A stretch of 64,000 bases of DNA from Streptomyces sp. NRRL F-5135 (GCF_000719775.1 NZ_JOHR01000004.1:1-64000), one strand, 5' to 3'. Shown: positions 15,038-24,565, counted from the stretch's first letter. Program-made: numbers and translations. The notes: a model not told the origin generated them from the sequence alone.

Positions 15038-17842
15038 CTATGGCGTGGAGTGATCGCCTCCCGTGCGCAGCGCGGTCAGCAGGCGCCCCGCCTGCCGAAC
15101 GGCCTGGGACGAGCCGCCGCGTCCGGCGAACTCCGCCAGGCGCGGCGGCACACCGCCGTCCCGGCAGCGCTCCACACAGTCGGCGGCCACGGCCAGGAGT
15201 TCTCCCAGCCCGGGCCGTATCGCCCCGTGCCGCGCGGACCCGCCCGAGCCCGCTGCGTCCGAGCCCGCCGGGTCCGAGCCCGCCGCGACCGGGGATGCCG
15301 CGACCGGGGATGCCGCGTCCGAGCCCGCCGCGACCGGGGACGCCGCAGTACGTGTGCCCGGGGCCTCCGGCCGCCTCGGGGCACCGGTCACCGGGGGCAG
15401 CAGTTCCGGCAGCGCCGCGCGCAGGACGGACCACACCGTCCGGTACGCGCCCGTCGCCGCGGCCGTGCGCAGTGAGTCGGTCAGCCGGTTGGCCTTGCCC
15501 TGGCCCTCGGTCAGCAGAGCGGCCAGTTCCCCGCCCAGCGACCGGCCGTTCAGGTCGCCCCGGGCCGCGAGGACGAGCAGCGCGTCCACGGCCGCCAGCC
15601 GGTCCTCCGCCCGTGGCACGACCAGCGCGCAGGCCAGCGCGCGGTGCAGCGCGGGTCCGGCCGGCCCGTCCCGCTCGGCGGCGGAGAGCAGCCAGGTGGC
15701 GGCCCCAGCCGTCCGGCCGACCTCCTTCAGGGCGTTGCGCGTCTCGGCCTCCAGCCAGCCGGCGAGGACGTCCCGGTCCTGCGGCAGCACGGACATCCAC
15801 AGGGCGTCCTCGGGAATCCGATGGCCGTAGCAGGGCTTCCACCTGTCACGCTTGGGCCGGCCCAGCCATGCGAGAGGCTGAGGGAACGCTCGGTGGCCGC
15901 CGGGCTCCTGGCCGCCGGGCTCCTGGCCGTCGGAGGGCGGCCGCGTCCCCACCACGGACCCGGCTGTCACCCCGTCCCCCAGGAGCCATGCCGCCAGCCG
16001 GTCGCCCTCCGGGGTGCCGAGAGCCGCCGCCGCGCGTGCCGCGGCCGGATCCGCTCCGCGCGGCAGCCGGATGAGGGCCTGCGCGAGGTCCAGCGGCCCC
16101 GCGTCGACCCCGAGACGGTGGTACTCGGCCAGCCGGTCCACCAGGACATCCGCGTCCAGGGTCCCCGTCACCCATGTCGGGGTGGCCAGCAGGAACGGCA
16201 GCGCCTCCGCCCGCGCCAGCCGGCCGGCGGCCTCCCGCAGCCGGGCGAGGAGCACGTTCCGCAGCGCCTGGTGCCCGCAGGCCGGCCGTTCCACGGACGG
16301 CTCCAGGGACTGCTGGGACCCGGTCGGTGCCTCCCCGAGAACGGCCGCGGCCACCGTGACGAAGCCGGTGGGCCGGAACCGGGCGTCACCGTCTCCGCCC
16401 ACCGGGCGCAACGAGGGAAAACGAGCCACCGTTTCGCGCAGTCCCTCGGCGAGGGCGGTCCGATCCCGGTGCGCGTGCCGGACGACACCGTCCAGAGTCC
16501 GCTCGAACTCGGCCGTGCCGAGCGGGGGGCTCCAGCCGTTCCCCACGTTGCCCCGGCCCGACGTGATCAGTGCCGTCACGTCCTCGACCAGTTCGGCGAG
16601 GTCCGACGGGGCGGGCGCCATCGGGACCGGTGTGGGCACCGGCGGCAGGATCTCCTCGTACGCCCCCGAGGCGGCGGGGGCCGACAGCTCACCGAAGGCC
16701 GCCACGGCCAGGTCCCGGTGGACCGGACTCAACAGCCCGGCGCGCTCGGCCAGTTCCTCGTACAGGGCGCGGTCCACGTGCGGCAGGTGCCGGGCGACCA
16801 GCTTCAGCGCCCGCTCCTGGACGGTGGTGTCCTCGTGCCCGAATGCCTCGGCGACCACGGGCAGCAGGTCGCCCGCCGCGCCGGGCTCGGCGCGCAGCAC
16901 CTTACCCAGCAGCACCAGCTGTGCCCTGACCAGCTTCTTCTCCGGGCGGAACAGCACCGAGGCGGACATGTCCGCGAGGGCGCGGAGCGGCAACGCGCTC
17001 GACATGGCCAGCTCGGACAGCACTCCCTGGGCGTACCCGGCCACCGGCGAGGCGGCGTCCGCCGCCATCCCGATCCAGTCCGCGATGTGCTCCCGACGCT
17101 CCCCCTCGGTCAGGTCCAGCGCACCCAACAGGCCGAGGAAGAACTTCAGTTCGCTGGGCCGGCCCGTGCGCAGCAGCCGCTCCACGCAGCCCGTCACCAC
17201 CACCGGCCGCTCCACGACCCCCGCCTCGACCATCGCCACGAGAGCCTGGGGCCACTGGCCCGGATCCTCCGGATCGTCGTACCAGAGCAGCGGGGCCGGT
17301 GTCGCCGCCACCTCGAACAGGCGCGGGACCATGACCGGTGTGTGACGGTCCCCGAGCAGGTTGTGCCGCAGCGCGTGACGGTGCCCGATCGCGGTCACCC
17401 AGCCGCGCACCACGGGCTCGGTCGTCGGCATGGCACACCGCGCGAGCCCGACCAGCGATTCGATCAGCGGATAGTCCAGTTCGGCGGTCGAAGCCCTCGC
17501 CGCGAGCCGGTGGGCCACATCGCCCAGCCACCCCGGCTCGCGGCCCGCGAGGAGGTCGACCAGTTCGCCGACGGGCGTCCGGTCGCCGTCGCGCAGGTCG
17601 CGCGCGGTGATCCAGGACACGGTGGCGGCGGCCCCCGTCAGACAGCCGGCCCCGGCCACGATCAGCGCGTCCAGGGTCCTGATCCGCCCCTGCCACCGGT
17701 CCCATCCCCAGGAACGGACCTCGGTGCGCAGGGCCTTCAGCTCCGCCAGCTCCGCCTTGCGTTCCGCCGCGTCCAGCGGCTTGACCAGACCGGGTACGTC
17801 CCGGACCCGGCCCTCCCGTACGGCGTCCAGCAGCGCGCTCAT
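15038..17842 (-). CDS. DUF6493 family protein (HEAT-like repeats)
   Basis: This is a large 934-residue protein of the Streptomyces DUF6493 family, starting MSALLDAVREGRV. The middle reads as HEAT-like helical pairs, for example LLPVVAEAFGHEDTTVQERA and LKLVARHLPHVDRALYEELA. Such repeats usually bind proteins. No enzyme motif is seen. Near residues 830-870 a low-complexity stretch alternates Ala, Ser, Gly, Asp and Pro. ATG at 17842 overlaps the SWIM-gene stop (ATGA), so the two are coupled. SWIM and helical-repeat proteins occur together near MoxR ATPase and VWA genes in conflict-type systems, but neither of those is next to this pair. Confidence 0.85.
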   Translation of the reverse strand: MSALLDAVREGRVRDVPGLVKPLDAAERKAELAELKALRTEVRSWGWDRWQGRIRTLDALIVAGAGCLTGAAATVSWITARDLRDGDRTPVGELVDLLAGREPGWLGDVAHRLAARASTAELDYPLIESLVGLARCAMPTTEPVVRGWVTAIGHRHALRHNLLGDRHTPVMVPRLFEVAATPAPLLWYDDPEDPGQWPQALVAMVEAGVVERPVVVTGCVERLLRTGRPSELKFFLGLLGALDLTEGERREHIADWIGMAADAASPVAGYAQGVLSELAMSSALPLRALADMSASVLFRPEKKLVRAQLVLLGKVLRAEPGAAGDLLPVVAEAFGHEDTTVQERALKLVARHLPHVDRALYEELAERAGLLSPVHRDLAVAAFGELSAPAASGAYEEILPPVPTPVPMAPAPSDLAELVEDVTALITSGRGNVGNGWSPPLGTAEFERTLDGVVRHAHRDRTALAEGLRETVARFPSLRPVGGDGDARFRPTGFVTVAAAVLGEAPTGSQQSLEPSVERPACGHQALRNVLLARLREAAGRLARAEALPFLLATPTWVTGTLDADVLVDRLAEYHRLGVDAGPLDLAQALIRLPRGADPAAARAAAALGTPEGDRLAAWLLGDGVTAGSVVGTRPPSDGQEPGGQEPGGHRAFPQPLAWLGRPKRDRWKPCYGHRIPEDALWMSVLPQDRDVLAGWLEAETRNALKEVGRTAGAATWLLSAAERDGPAGPALHRALACALVVPRAEDRLAAVDALLVLAARGDLNGRSLGGELAALLTEGQGKANRLTDSLRTAAATGAYRTVWSVLRAALPELLPPVTGAPRRPEAPGTRTAASPVAAGSDAASPVAASPVAAGSDPAGSDAAGSGGSARHGAIRPGLGELLAVAADCVERCRDGGVPPRLAEFAGRGGSSQAVRQAGRLLTALRTGGDHSTP
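15240..15345. repeat. low-complexity tandem repeat within the DUF6493 gene
   Basis: Short units such as GCGACCGGGGATGCC and GTCCGAGCCCGCC recur several times. They encode the Ala/Ser/Gly/Asp linker near the protein C-terminus. The units are multiples of three, so the frame is kept. Confidence 0.65.
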
Positions 17843-19332
17843 CGCGTGCCTCCCGTCGCGACGGCGGAGGTCTCGCCCTCGGCAGCGGTTCGGTGACCGT
17901 TCTGACCTCCCAGGGCGTGCCCGACCGCACCTGGCGGACCCGCGAGGCCCGGCCGGACCGGACCCGGTCGCGCGGCGGCCCCCTCGCGCCGGGCCATCCG
18001 GACCGCCAGCGCGTGCTTGCACGGGCCGCGCCCGCCCCGGTGGTCCGCCCACCAGCGGCACGTGCAGCTGAGCACGCCCGCCCGCTCCCTCACCTGGTAA
18101 TACCGGTCACCCGAGGCCACCCGGGCCGTCGTGCCGTCCAGCGTCACCGCGCCGGCCGACACCAGCTCGCGGGCCGCGACCAGCCGCGGGTTGTGCCGCT
18201 CGGCGCGGTCCGTGCCGTAGGGCAGTTCGCGGTGGAAGTACGCGGCGTCCGCGAGGTCGTAGCCGATCCGGCCCGCCGTGCCCAGCCGGACCAGGGCCGC
18301 CCGTACCCGTGCCACCGTCAGCCCCGAACGCTCCGCCAGTTCCACCGGATCGACCCGGGGCTCCCAGGCCAGCAGGACGGAGACCAGCTCCGCGTCCGCG
18401 TCGGCGTCGGTCGTGGCCAGCGCCTCCAGGACACCGCCCTCCCCGGAGAAACCGCGCGCCGCGTCCGGCGACAGCGTGAGCGTGAACCGCATGCCGGGCA
18501 GGACCGCCTCCCAGGCGCTCGCCGTCGCCGCGCCGTCGGACGCCGGTCCGTACACGCGCAGGGCCGTCGCGTCCCGCAGCACCCGCTGGAGCGCGGCCAG
18601 CCGCTCGGGCCCTGGCAGGCACACCGCTCCCGGCCCGGGCCGGGAGGTCCGCCGCAGCGACCCGCCCGCCGGGACGACCCAGGTCGCACCGCGCGAAGCG
18701 CCGCCCGAGCCGGCGCCGGGGAGGGAACGCAGGAAGCGCACGGCCTCGGCGACGCCGATCTCGGCCCGCAGATCGAACCCGGCCGAGGCCACCTGCGCCT
18801 CCGCGAACCCCCGCAGCCAGCGCTCCGGCAGCGGGACCTTCTTCTCCACGACGGCCCCGCCCGTCGTCGTGACCGCCAACTCCTCGGGCCCCACCCGCAG
18901 ATGCAGCGGATCGTCGCCGGTCATCCGGGACAGGGCCGTGCGCAAGGGATTGTTCACGTCCACGTTCGTCGTACCGTGTCCCGTCCGGGCGCCGTCGAGG
19001 CCCGCACGGCCGATGTCGAGCCGGGCGTACACCCCACAGCAGGCGGAGAACGACTCGAAGCGGAGCCGGTCGCCGTTCCCCGTCACCACCGGGTCGCGCA
19101 AGGGGGCAGGCCGCGGCTGGTGGTAACGCGCCCCCGCCACGTCCGCCACGGCGAGCAGGCCCCGGGCGGCGGCGCGCGGGGAGGTCAGGAACCCGGAGAA
19201 GAACCGGGGGTGCTTCTCGGTGCCGGAGGGCGTGCTGCCGCCCGAGGTCTCCAGGCCGAGCAGTGCGTCGGTCCCCGTCCGCCCCAGGGCGGACGGGCGC
19301 GCGTAGGCGAGCGCCTGTACGGATCGTGACAT
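17839..19332 (-). CDS. SWIM zinc-finger family protein
   Basis: The 497-residue protein carries a SWIM zinc finger near its C-terminus, with CTCRWW followed by GPCKHALAV at about residues 419-437, fitting CxCxnCxH. SWIM domains bind DNA or proteins. The N-terminal half has repeated beta-rich segments and no enzyme motif. ATG at 19332 gives MSRSVQALAYARPSA, the usual start of these Streptomyces proteins. The downstream DUF6493 gene overlaps by four bases, so they likely act together. The C-terminal 40 residues are a Gly/Pro/Ala-rich tail. A role in a ternary ATPase-linked system is inference only. Confidence 0.88.
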   Translation of the reverse strand: MSRSVQALAYARPSALGRTGTDALLGLETSGGSTPSGTEKHPRFFSGFLTSPRAAARGLLAVADVAGARYHQPRPAPLRDPVVTGNGDRLRFESFSACCGVYARLDIGRAGLDGARTGHGTTNVDVNNPLRTALSRMTGDDPLHLRVGPEELAVTTTGGAVVEKKVPLPERWLRGFAEAQVASAGFDLRAEIGVAEAVRFLRSLPGAGSGGASRGATWVVPAGGSLRRTSRPGPGAVCLPGPERLAALQRVLRDATALRVYGPASDGAATASAWEAVLPGMRFTLTLSPDAARGFSGEGGVLEALATTDADADAELVSVLLAWEPRVDPVELAERSGLTVARVRAALVRLGTAGRIGYDLADAAYFHRELPYGTDRAERHNPRLVAARELVSAGAVTLDGTTARVASGDRYYQVRERAGVLSCTCRWWADHRGGRGPCKHALAVRMARREGAAARPGPVRPGLAGPPGAVGHALGGQNGHRTAAEGETSAVATGGTR

Positions 19333-19559
19333 GAGGACGACGCTAAAAGCCCGCCACTGACAATGGACTTGACCTGCGGCGTTCCTCCAGCGCGGACGGC
19401 GCGGGCCTACACGGGCGGGCAGCCGGGTGCCGACCACGCCGCCCGGCTGCCCGCACCGTCCGCCCGTCGGCCGGTTCCGGGCGCCGGCCCGGGCCCGGCT
19501 CCGGTCCGCCGCCCGCGCGGAAGTGCGGGTGGCGGACCGGGAACGCAGCGATCCCGTGG

Positions 19560-21206
19560 TTACTGGCCGATCCGCCCCGGCTGGAGCACCTTCGTGAACA
19601 GCACCGCCCCGCCCTGCTCGCGCAGCCGGACCGTCAGCTCCCCGCTGCCGCCGTCGATGTCCACCTGCCCGAACAGCGGCGGCGTCTCCATCGGGGACAG
19701 GTTCGATCCCTTCGGCGCCTTGACGTAGACGCGGTCCGGGCCGAACGTGGCGTCCAGCGAACTCGCCGGGAACTGGCCGGCGGCCAGGGGACCCGTCACG
19801 AACTCCCAGAACGGCGCGAAGTCCTTGAAGGCGGCCCGCTCCGGCAGGTAGTGCTGCGCGGAGGTGTGGTGCACGTCCGCCGTCAGCCACACGGTGCCGG
19901 TGATCCGCCGCCGCTTGATGTACCGCAGCAGCTCCGCGATCTGCAGCTCCCGGCCCAGCGGCGCTCCCGGGTCGCCGTTCGCGATCGCCTCGAAGTCCGT
20001 CGTACCGTCCGGGACGACCAGGCCGATCGGCATGTCGGCGGCGATCACCTTCCACACCGCGCGCGAGCGCGACAGCTCGCGCTTCAGCCACGCGAGCTGC
20101 TCCGCGCCCAGGATGCCGGTCGTGTCGTCGCTCTGCCGGTTCGGCGAGTTGGCGTTGCGGTGGGTCCGCATGTCGAGGACGAACACGTCCAGCAGCGGAC
20201 CGTGGTTGATCACCCGGTGCACGCGCCGGTCCGCCCCGCGCGCGTGGAGGGTCGAGACCGGGAAGTACTCACGGAACGCCTGCGAGGCGCGGGCGGCGAG
20301 GACGTCGATGTTCTTCTCGGTGTAGCGGTCGTCGTCGAGGATCTGTCCCGGGTACCAGTTGTTGCGCACCTCGTGGTCGTCCCACTGGGTGATCGAGGGC
20401 ACCTCGGCGTTGAACGCCCGTACGTTGGCGTCCAGCAGGTTGTAGCGGAAGTTCCCCCGGTACTCGGCGAGGGTCTCCGCGACCTTGGCCTTCTCCTCGG
20501 TGGTGATGTTGCGCCAGACGCGGCCGTCGGGCAGCGTCACGCTCGGCTCGATCGGTCCGTCCGCGTAAATGGTGTCACCGCTGCACAGGAAGAAGTCCGG
20601 GCCCAGGCGCCGCATCTCGTCGTACACGCGGTAGCCGCCGATGTCCGGGTTGATGCCCCAGCCCTGTCCCGCGATGTCGCCGGACCAGACGAACCGCACG
20701 TCCTGCCGCCGCCGGGCGGGCGCCGTACGGAAGGTCCCGTGGACCGGCTCCGACGTACGGCGCGGATCGTCCGGATCGGCCAGCGTCACCCGGTAGTGCA
20801 CCCGCTCTCCCGAGGGCAGCCCGCCCAGCGGGACCGTCCCCGTGAAGTCGGAGCCCGGGCCGAGCAGCGGACCGCGCCACTGGCGGGCGCGGCGGAAGGA
20901 CTCGGTGGCCGACGTCTCCACGATCATGCGGGCGGGCCGGTCGGACCGCACCCACACGAGCCCGGACGAGGTGGTGACATCGCCCGCCTGTACGCCCCAG
21001 GCGGCACGCGGCCGACCGGACAGTGCCTGGGCCGGAGCGGCGGTGACGAGAGCGGCGGTGCCGGGCAGCGCGAGGGCGGCCGAGGCGGCGAGCGAGCCGC
21101 GCAGGACGCTGCGGCGCGCGGGCGCGGGCCCGGCGGCCGGGGACGGGACGGACGAGGCGCCGGGGGCCGGTGACCGGCGCGGGGCGCCGCCGGGGGTGTG
21201 GGACAT
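19560..21206 (-). CDS. phoD: alkaline phosphatase D (PhoD), Tat-secreted
   Basis: This 548-residue phosphodiesterase/phosphatase should act outside the cell. The N-terminus has a twin-arginine signal, RRSVLRGS at residues 31-38, then a hydrophobic Ala-rich segment and a likely cleavage near APAQALSG. Metal-binding motifs of the PhoD family are visible: SGDIAGQ, CSGDTIYADG, QWDDHEVRNNW and LTADVHHTSAQ. It releases phosphate from esters, probably teichoic or phospholipid material. ATG at 21206 has AGGAG upstream. I see no clear PHO box. It is divergent from the ECF41 sigma gene, with about 140 bases between starts. Confidence 0.95.
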   Translation of the reverse strand: MSHTPGGAPRRSPAPGASSVPSPAAGPAPARRSVLRGSLAASAALALPGTAALVTAAPAQALSGRPRAAWGVQAGDVTTSSGLVWVRSDRPARMIVETSATESFRRARQWRGPLLGPGSDFTGTVPLGGLPSGERVHYRVTLADPDDPRRTSEPVHGTFRTAPARRRQDVRFVWSGDIAGQGWGINPDIGGYRVYDEMRRLGPDFFLCSGDTIYADGPIEPSVTLPDGRVWRNITTEEKAKVAETLAEYRGNFRYNLLDANVRAFNAEVPSITQWDDHEVRNNWYPGQILDDDRYTEKNIDVLAARASQAFREYFPVSTLHARGADRRVHRVINHGPLLDVFVLDMRTHRNANSPNRQSDDTTGILGAEQLAWLKRELSRSRAVWKVIAADMPIGLVVPDGTTDFEAIANGDPGAPLGRELQIAELLRYIKRRRITGTVWLTADVHHTSAQHYLPERAAFKDFAPFWEFVTGPLAAGQFPASSLDATFGPDRVYVKAPKGSNLSPMETPPLFGQVDIDGGSGELTVRLREQGGAVLFTKVLQPGRIGQ

Positions 21207-21347
21207 CGGGAATCTCCTGGGCAGATGGGCCGCGGTTGCGATGCCATGCCTAGCGGCCGTCGGCGGCCGGCGCGCGAACCTTGCGTGAACAACGAGGTCG
21301 GGGCGGAGTGCCTGGACAGCGGAGGCGCGGTCGGATGGGATGGTCCC

Positions 21348-22250
21348 GTGGCAACCGACAGCGCGCGTACCGACGAGTTCGAAGAGCACCGTGGCGTCCT
21401 GACCGGCGTGGCCTACCGCATGCTGGGCCGGATCTCCGACGCGGAGGACGTGGTCCAGGAGGCGTGGCTCCGCTGGAACGTGGAGTCCCGCGCGGACGTC
21501 CGCGTGCCCCGCGCCTACCTCGTACGGATCACGACCCGGCTCGCGATCGACCGGCTGCGGCAGTCCAGGACTCGGCGCGAGACCTACGTCGGCCCCTGGC
21601 TGCCCGAGCCGGTCGTCACCGACTTCGGCCCCGCCGTGCCCGACACCGCCGAGCGCGCGGAGCTGGCCGACTCGGTGTCGCTCGCGGTGCTGGTCGTCCT
21701 CGAGTCGCTCTCGCCCCTGGAGCGTGCGGTGTTCGTGCTGCGGGAGGCGTTCGGGTTCCCGTTCGGTGAGATCGCCACCGTGCTGGAGCGGAGCGAGGCG
21801 TCGGTGCGGCAGCTCGCCACGCGGGCCCGCCGCCATGTCGAGGAGCGCAGGCCCCGGTACGACGTCGACCCCGCCGAACGCCGCGACCTCACCGAGCGGT
21901 TCCTGGCCGCCGCGGCCGGCGGTGACTTCGACGCGCTGCTCGCCCTGCTGGCCCCGGACGTCCGGCTGGTCGGCGACAGCGGCGGCAAGGCGAAGGCGCC
22001 CCTGCGGGTCATGGTCGGCGCGGACAAGGTCGGCCGCTTCTTCGCCGCGGTGGGGACCGAGGCGGCGGCGTTCGAGGTCCGCCTCATGGAGCTCAACGGC
22101 GCTCCCGCCGCGCTCGTGCTCAGCGACGGGAGGCCGGAACTCGTCCTCCAACTGGAGGTCAGGGACGGCGCGGTGGAGACCGTGTACGTCATCCGCAACC
22201 CCGACAAACTGCTCGGCGTCTCCCCGATGGCCCCGCCTCTCAGCGACTGA
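21348..22250 (+). CDS. ECF41-type RNA polymerase sigma factor (SigJ-like)
   Basis: This 300-residue ECF sigma factor has sigma-2 (VAYRMLGRISDAEDVVQEAW) and sigma-4 (LSPLERAVFVLREAFGF) regions in the first 170 residues. They are followed by a SnoaL-like C-terminal domain. ECF41 hallmarks are present: a DGGGK-type motif seen as DSGGKAKAP and a terminal NPDKL. In this group the C-terminal domain itself controls activity instead of an anti-sigma factor. GTG at 21348 was chosen for length and for GGGATGG upstream; an in-frame GTG at 21285 is possible. ECF41 genes usually sit beside a COE-type oxidoreductase or carboxymuconolactone protein, but here the neighbour is phoD. Confidence 0.92.
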   Translation: MATDSARTDEFEEHRGVLTGVAYRMLGRISDAEDVVQEAWLRWNVESRADVRVPRAYLVRITTRLAIDRLRQSRTRRETYVGPWLPEPVVTDFGPAVPDTAERAELADSVSLAVLVVLESLSPLERAVFVLREAFGFPFGEIATVLERSEASVRQLATRARRHVEERRPRYDVDPAERRDLTERFLAAAAGGDFDALLALLAPDVRLVGDSGGKAKAPLRVMVGADKVGRFFAAVGTEAAAFEVRLMELNGAPAALVLSDGRPELVLQLEVRDGAVETVYVIRNPDKLLGVSPMAPPLSD

Positions 22251-22375
22251 CCTTCCCGGGCGCCTCGCGGTCCCGTTGCCTCGTCGTCCCGCGGCCGTCC
22301 CGCCGGAATTTCCGCGTGCCCGCGCGTCGGGCCCGCCGCTGTGCGCGGCCGCCGGGTGTCCCCCCACGTGCGGGA

Positions 22376-22410
22376 TTGGTCTTGACCAAGACGCAGACCA
22401 GTCCTATCGT
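22376..22410 (+). promoter_or_regulatory. DasR-like operator overlapping a promoter before the GntR gene
   Basis: TTGGTCTTGACCAA (22376-22389) is an inverted repeat with arms TTGGTC and GACCAA. Its 16-base window agrees with the DasR consensus ACTGGTCTAGACCACT at 12 positions. TTGACC (22383-22388) can serve as -35 and TATCGT (22405-22410) as -10, with a 16-base spacer. Binding at the palindrome would therefore block the promoter. Confidence 0.65.
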
Positions 22411-22489
22411 CGCTCGTTAGTGCAGGAACCTTTAATAAACAAAGGCACGGAAAACCAGCCGGGGGGACCCGGCGATTGCGGAGGATCAC

Positions 22490-23254
22490 GTGGGGACCAC
22501 GCAGCTGGAAGCGGTGCCGGAGCCGAAGTACTGGCACCTCAGGACCGTGCTCGCCGACGCACTCGACTCGGACTTCGCGGTCGGGGAGATCCTTCCCAAC
22601 GAGCGTGAGCTGGCGGCCCGGTTCGGGGTCGCCCGCGCCACGCTCCGGCAGGCACTCGATCAGCTGGAGCTGGAGGGGCGCCTCCAGCGCCGCCGGGGCG
22701 TCGGTACGACCGTCGCGCCGCCGAGGGTCGGTGTCGACGTCTCCACGACCCGGCACGAATGGCCGGGCACGGGCGGGGACGGCTGGCAGGCCGTCGAGTG
22801 CGCCCTGGCCACCGCGCCCGGCACGGTGGCCCGCCTGCTGTCCACGGCGAGCGGGGAAGAGGTTCACACGGTCCGCAGGCTCCGCGTCTGGCACGGCCGG
22901 CCCGTGGCCGCCGAGCTGCTCTACGTACCGGCCTCGTCGGTGCCCGACCTGCCGGCCATCGACACGCCCTCCGGTCAGGCCCGCGCCCGCGCGGTCCTGC
23001 GCGAACTCCAGCGGCTGGACCTCGACGGCCAGGAGCGCGCCGTGGAGCTGGGCTCGGCCCGCGCGGACGACGCGAAGGAGCTGGACCGGCTGCCCGGCGC
23101 GCCCGTCCTCGTGGTGACGACGCGCTATGTCGTCCAGGGCCGTACGGCCGTGGTGTCCCTCGCCACGTACCGGGCGGACACCTGCCGGCTGACCTTCGGC
23201 GCGTCCGGCGACCTGGAGATCAGCGACCAGCCGCAGGAACGCCAGGCGTCCTGA
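22490..23254 (+). CDS. GntR/HutC family regulator (UTRA domain), DasR-related
   Basis: The 254-residue repressor has a GntR winged helix at residues about 12-75 (LPNERELAARFGVARATLRQALDQLELEGRL) and a UTRA effector domain from about 95 to 240. Length and architecture equal DasR, the GlcNAc-responsive master regulator, but the sequence is clearly different, so it is a paralog. UTRA domains bind sugar phosphates or similar ligands. GTG at 22490 has a strong GGAGG seven bases before it. A DasR-type palindrome lies over its promoter, suggesting autoregulation or control by DasR. No transporter or sugar gene adjoins; a ROK regulator is convergent. Confidence 0.9.
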   Translation: MGTTQLEAVPEPKYWHLRTVLADALDSDFAVGEILPNERELAARFGVARATLRQALDQLELEGRLQRRRGVGTTVAPPRVGVDVSTTRHEWPGTGGDGWQAVECALATAPGTVARLLSTASGEEVHTVRRLRVWHGRPVAAELLYVPASSVPDLPAIDTPSGQARARAVLRELQRLDLDGQERAVELGSARADDAKELDRLPGAPVLVVTTRYVVQGRTAVVSLATYRADTCRLTFGASGDLEISDQPQERQAS

Positions 23255-23407
23255 GCGGCGCGCCCCGTCCACCCGACGGGCCCGCGTGCCGCTCCCGGGC
23301 GCGTACCCGTCCATGTGCCACGGCTCACCTGCCACTCTCGCCACGGCCCAGGGACGCCCGGCCCCAGGGACGCCCGGTCCCGGGAACGCGCGGCCCGTCG
23401 CTCGACG

Positions 23408-24565
23408 TCAGCGGCGGGCCGTGACCGTGCCCTCCACCGCGAACAGCTGCTCCTCCACATGATCCAGCGCCAGTCGCAGCGCGCCGGTCGCCACCGCCGC
23501 CTCGCCGAGCAACGAGAGCGTCACCCGGGGCGGCCGCAGGCAGTACCGGGCCAGCTCCTCCCGGAGGGGGTCCAGCACGCCGTCGAGGCCGGCCGCCCAG
23601 CCGCCGATCACCACCAGCTCCGGGTCCAGCGCCAGCACCAGCGCCGCCACGTCGTGCACCAGCCGCTGGATGAACCGCTCCACGGCTTCCTTGGCCCGTA
23701 CGTCGCCCTTCTTGGCATGCGCGAACACCCGCGCCACCGCCTGCTCGTCGAGCGGGTGGAGCGGTTCACCCGTCATCGACAGGAGCCGCTCCGGCATCTC
23801 CTCACGTCCCAGCAGGTGCAACGCGCCGATCTCACCGGCCGCGCCGCCGAACCCCCGGTGCAGCCGTCCCCCGATCAGGGCGCCCGCTCCGGGACTCAGT
23901 CCGGCCAGCACGAACACGATGTCGTCCGACTCGGACGCCGCACCCTTCCACTGCTCCGCGACGGCCGCCGCGTTGGCGTCGTTCTCCACCAGCACCGGGC
24001 AGCGGAACGAGCGCCGCAGCCGGTCGCCGAGCGGCAGCCCGGTCCACTGCGGCAGCGCCGTACCCAGCCGTACGGTCCCGTCCGCGTCCACGATGCCGGG
24101 ACTGCCGACCCCGACCGCCCGCAGCGAGCCGCGGGCCACGGCCGCGCGCCGCAGCACGTCCGAGACGAGCAGCCGTACCCGCTCCAGGCGTTCGTCCGCG
24201 TCGGCCTTCTCCGACACCTCGCGCGTACCGGACTCGACGATCCGGCCGTCCAGTCCCGAAAGCAGCGCGGCCACCCGGTGCGAACCGATCTCGATGCCCA
24301 GCAGGTGCCCGGCCTCGGCCCGGAACCGGAAGCGCCGCGCCGGGCGCCCCTGCCGACGGGCGCCGCTCTCCTCGGGCCCCGACTCGACCACCAGGCCCGT
24401 CTCGGTCAGCCCCTCGACCACACCCTCCACGGTCGGCCGCGACAGCCCCGTGGTCCGGGTCAGGTCCGTGAGGGTGAGCGAGCCGGCGCCGCGCAACGTG
24501 TGCAGGACGACCGCCGAGTTGATCCGACGCAGGAGGGAAGGGTCTTGGCCGGTCAACCGCCCCAC
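23408..24565 (-). CDS. ROK family transcriptional regulator
   Basis: The 385-residue protein has an N-terminal winged helix (LTLTDLTRTTGLSRPTVEGV, residues about 30-50) and a ROK sugar-kinase-like domain. The phosphate motif region is IEIGSHRVAALLSGLDG, and the second motif is VGVGSPGIVDADG. The catalytic-type aspartate is in VENDANAAA. The family zinc motif CxCGxxGC is absent: after GGAAGEIGALHLLG no cysteine cluster follows. This is more typical of regulators that have lost kinase activity. It stands alone and is convergent with the GntR gene, which fits sugar control in this locus. The ligand is unknown. Confidence 0.9.
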   Translation of the reverse strand: MGRLTGQDPSLLRRINSAVVLHTLRGAGSLTLTDLTRTTGLSRPTVEGVVEGLTETGLVVESGPEESGARRQGRPARRFRFRAEAGHLLGIEIGSHRVAALLSGLDGRIVESGTREVSEKADADERLERVRLLVSDVLRRAAVARGSLRAVGVGSPGIVDADGTVRLGTALPQWTGLPLGDRLRRSFRCPVLVENDANAAAVAEQWKGAASESDDIVFVLAGLSPGAGALIGGRLHRGFGGAAGEIGALHLLGREEMPERLLSMTGEPLHPLDEQAVARVFAHAKKGDVRAKEAVERFIQRLVHDVAALVLALDPELVVIGGWAAGLDGVLDPLREELARYCLRPPRVTLSLLGEAAVATGALRLALDHVEEQLFAVEGTVTARR

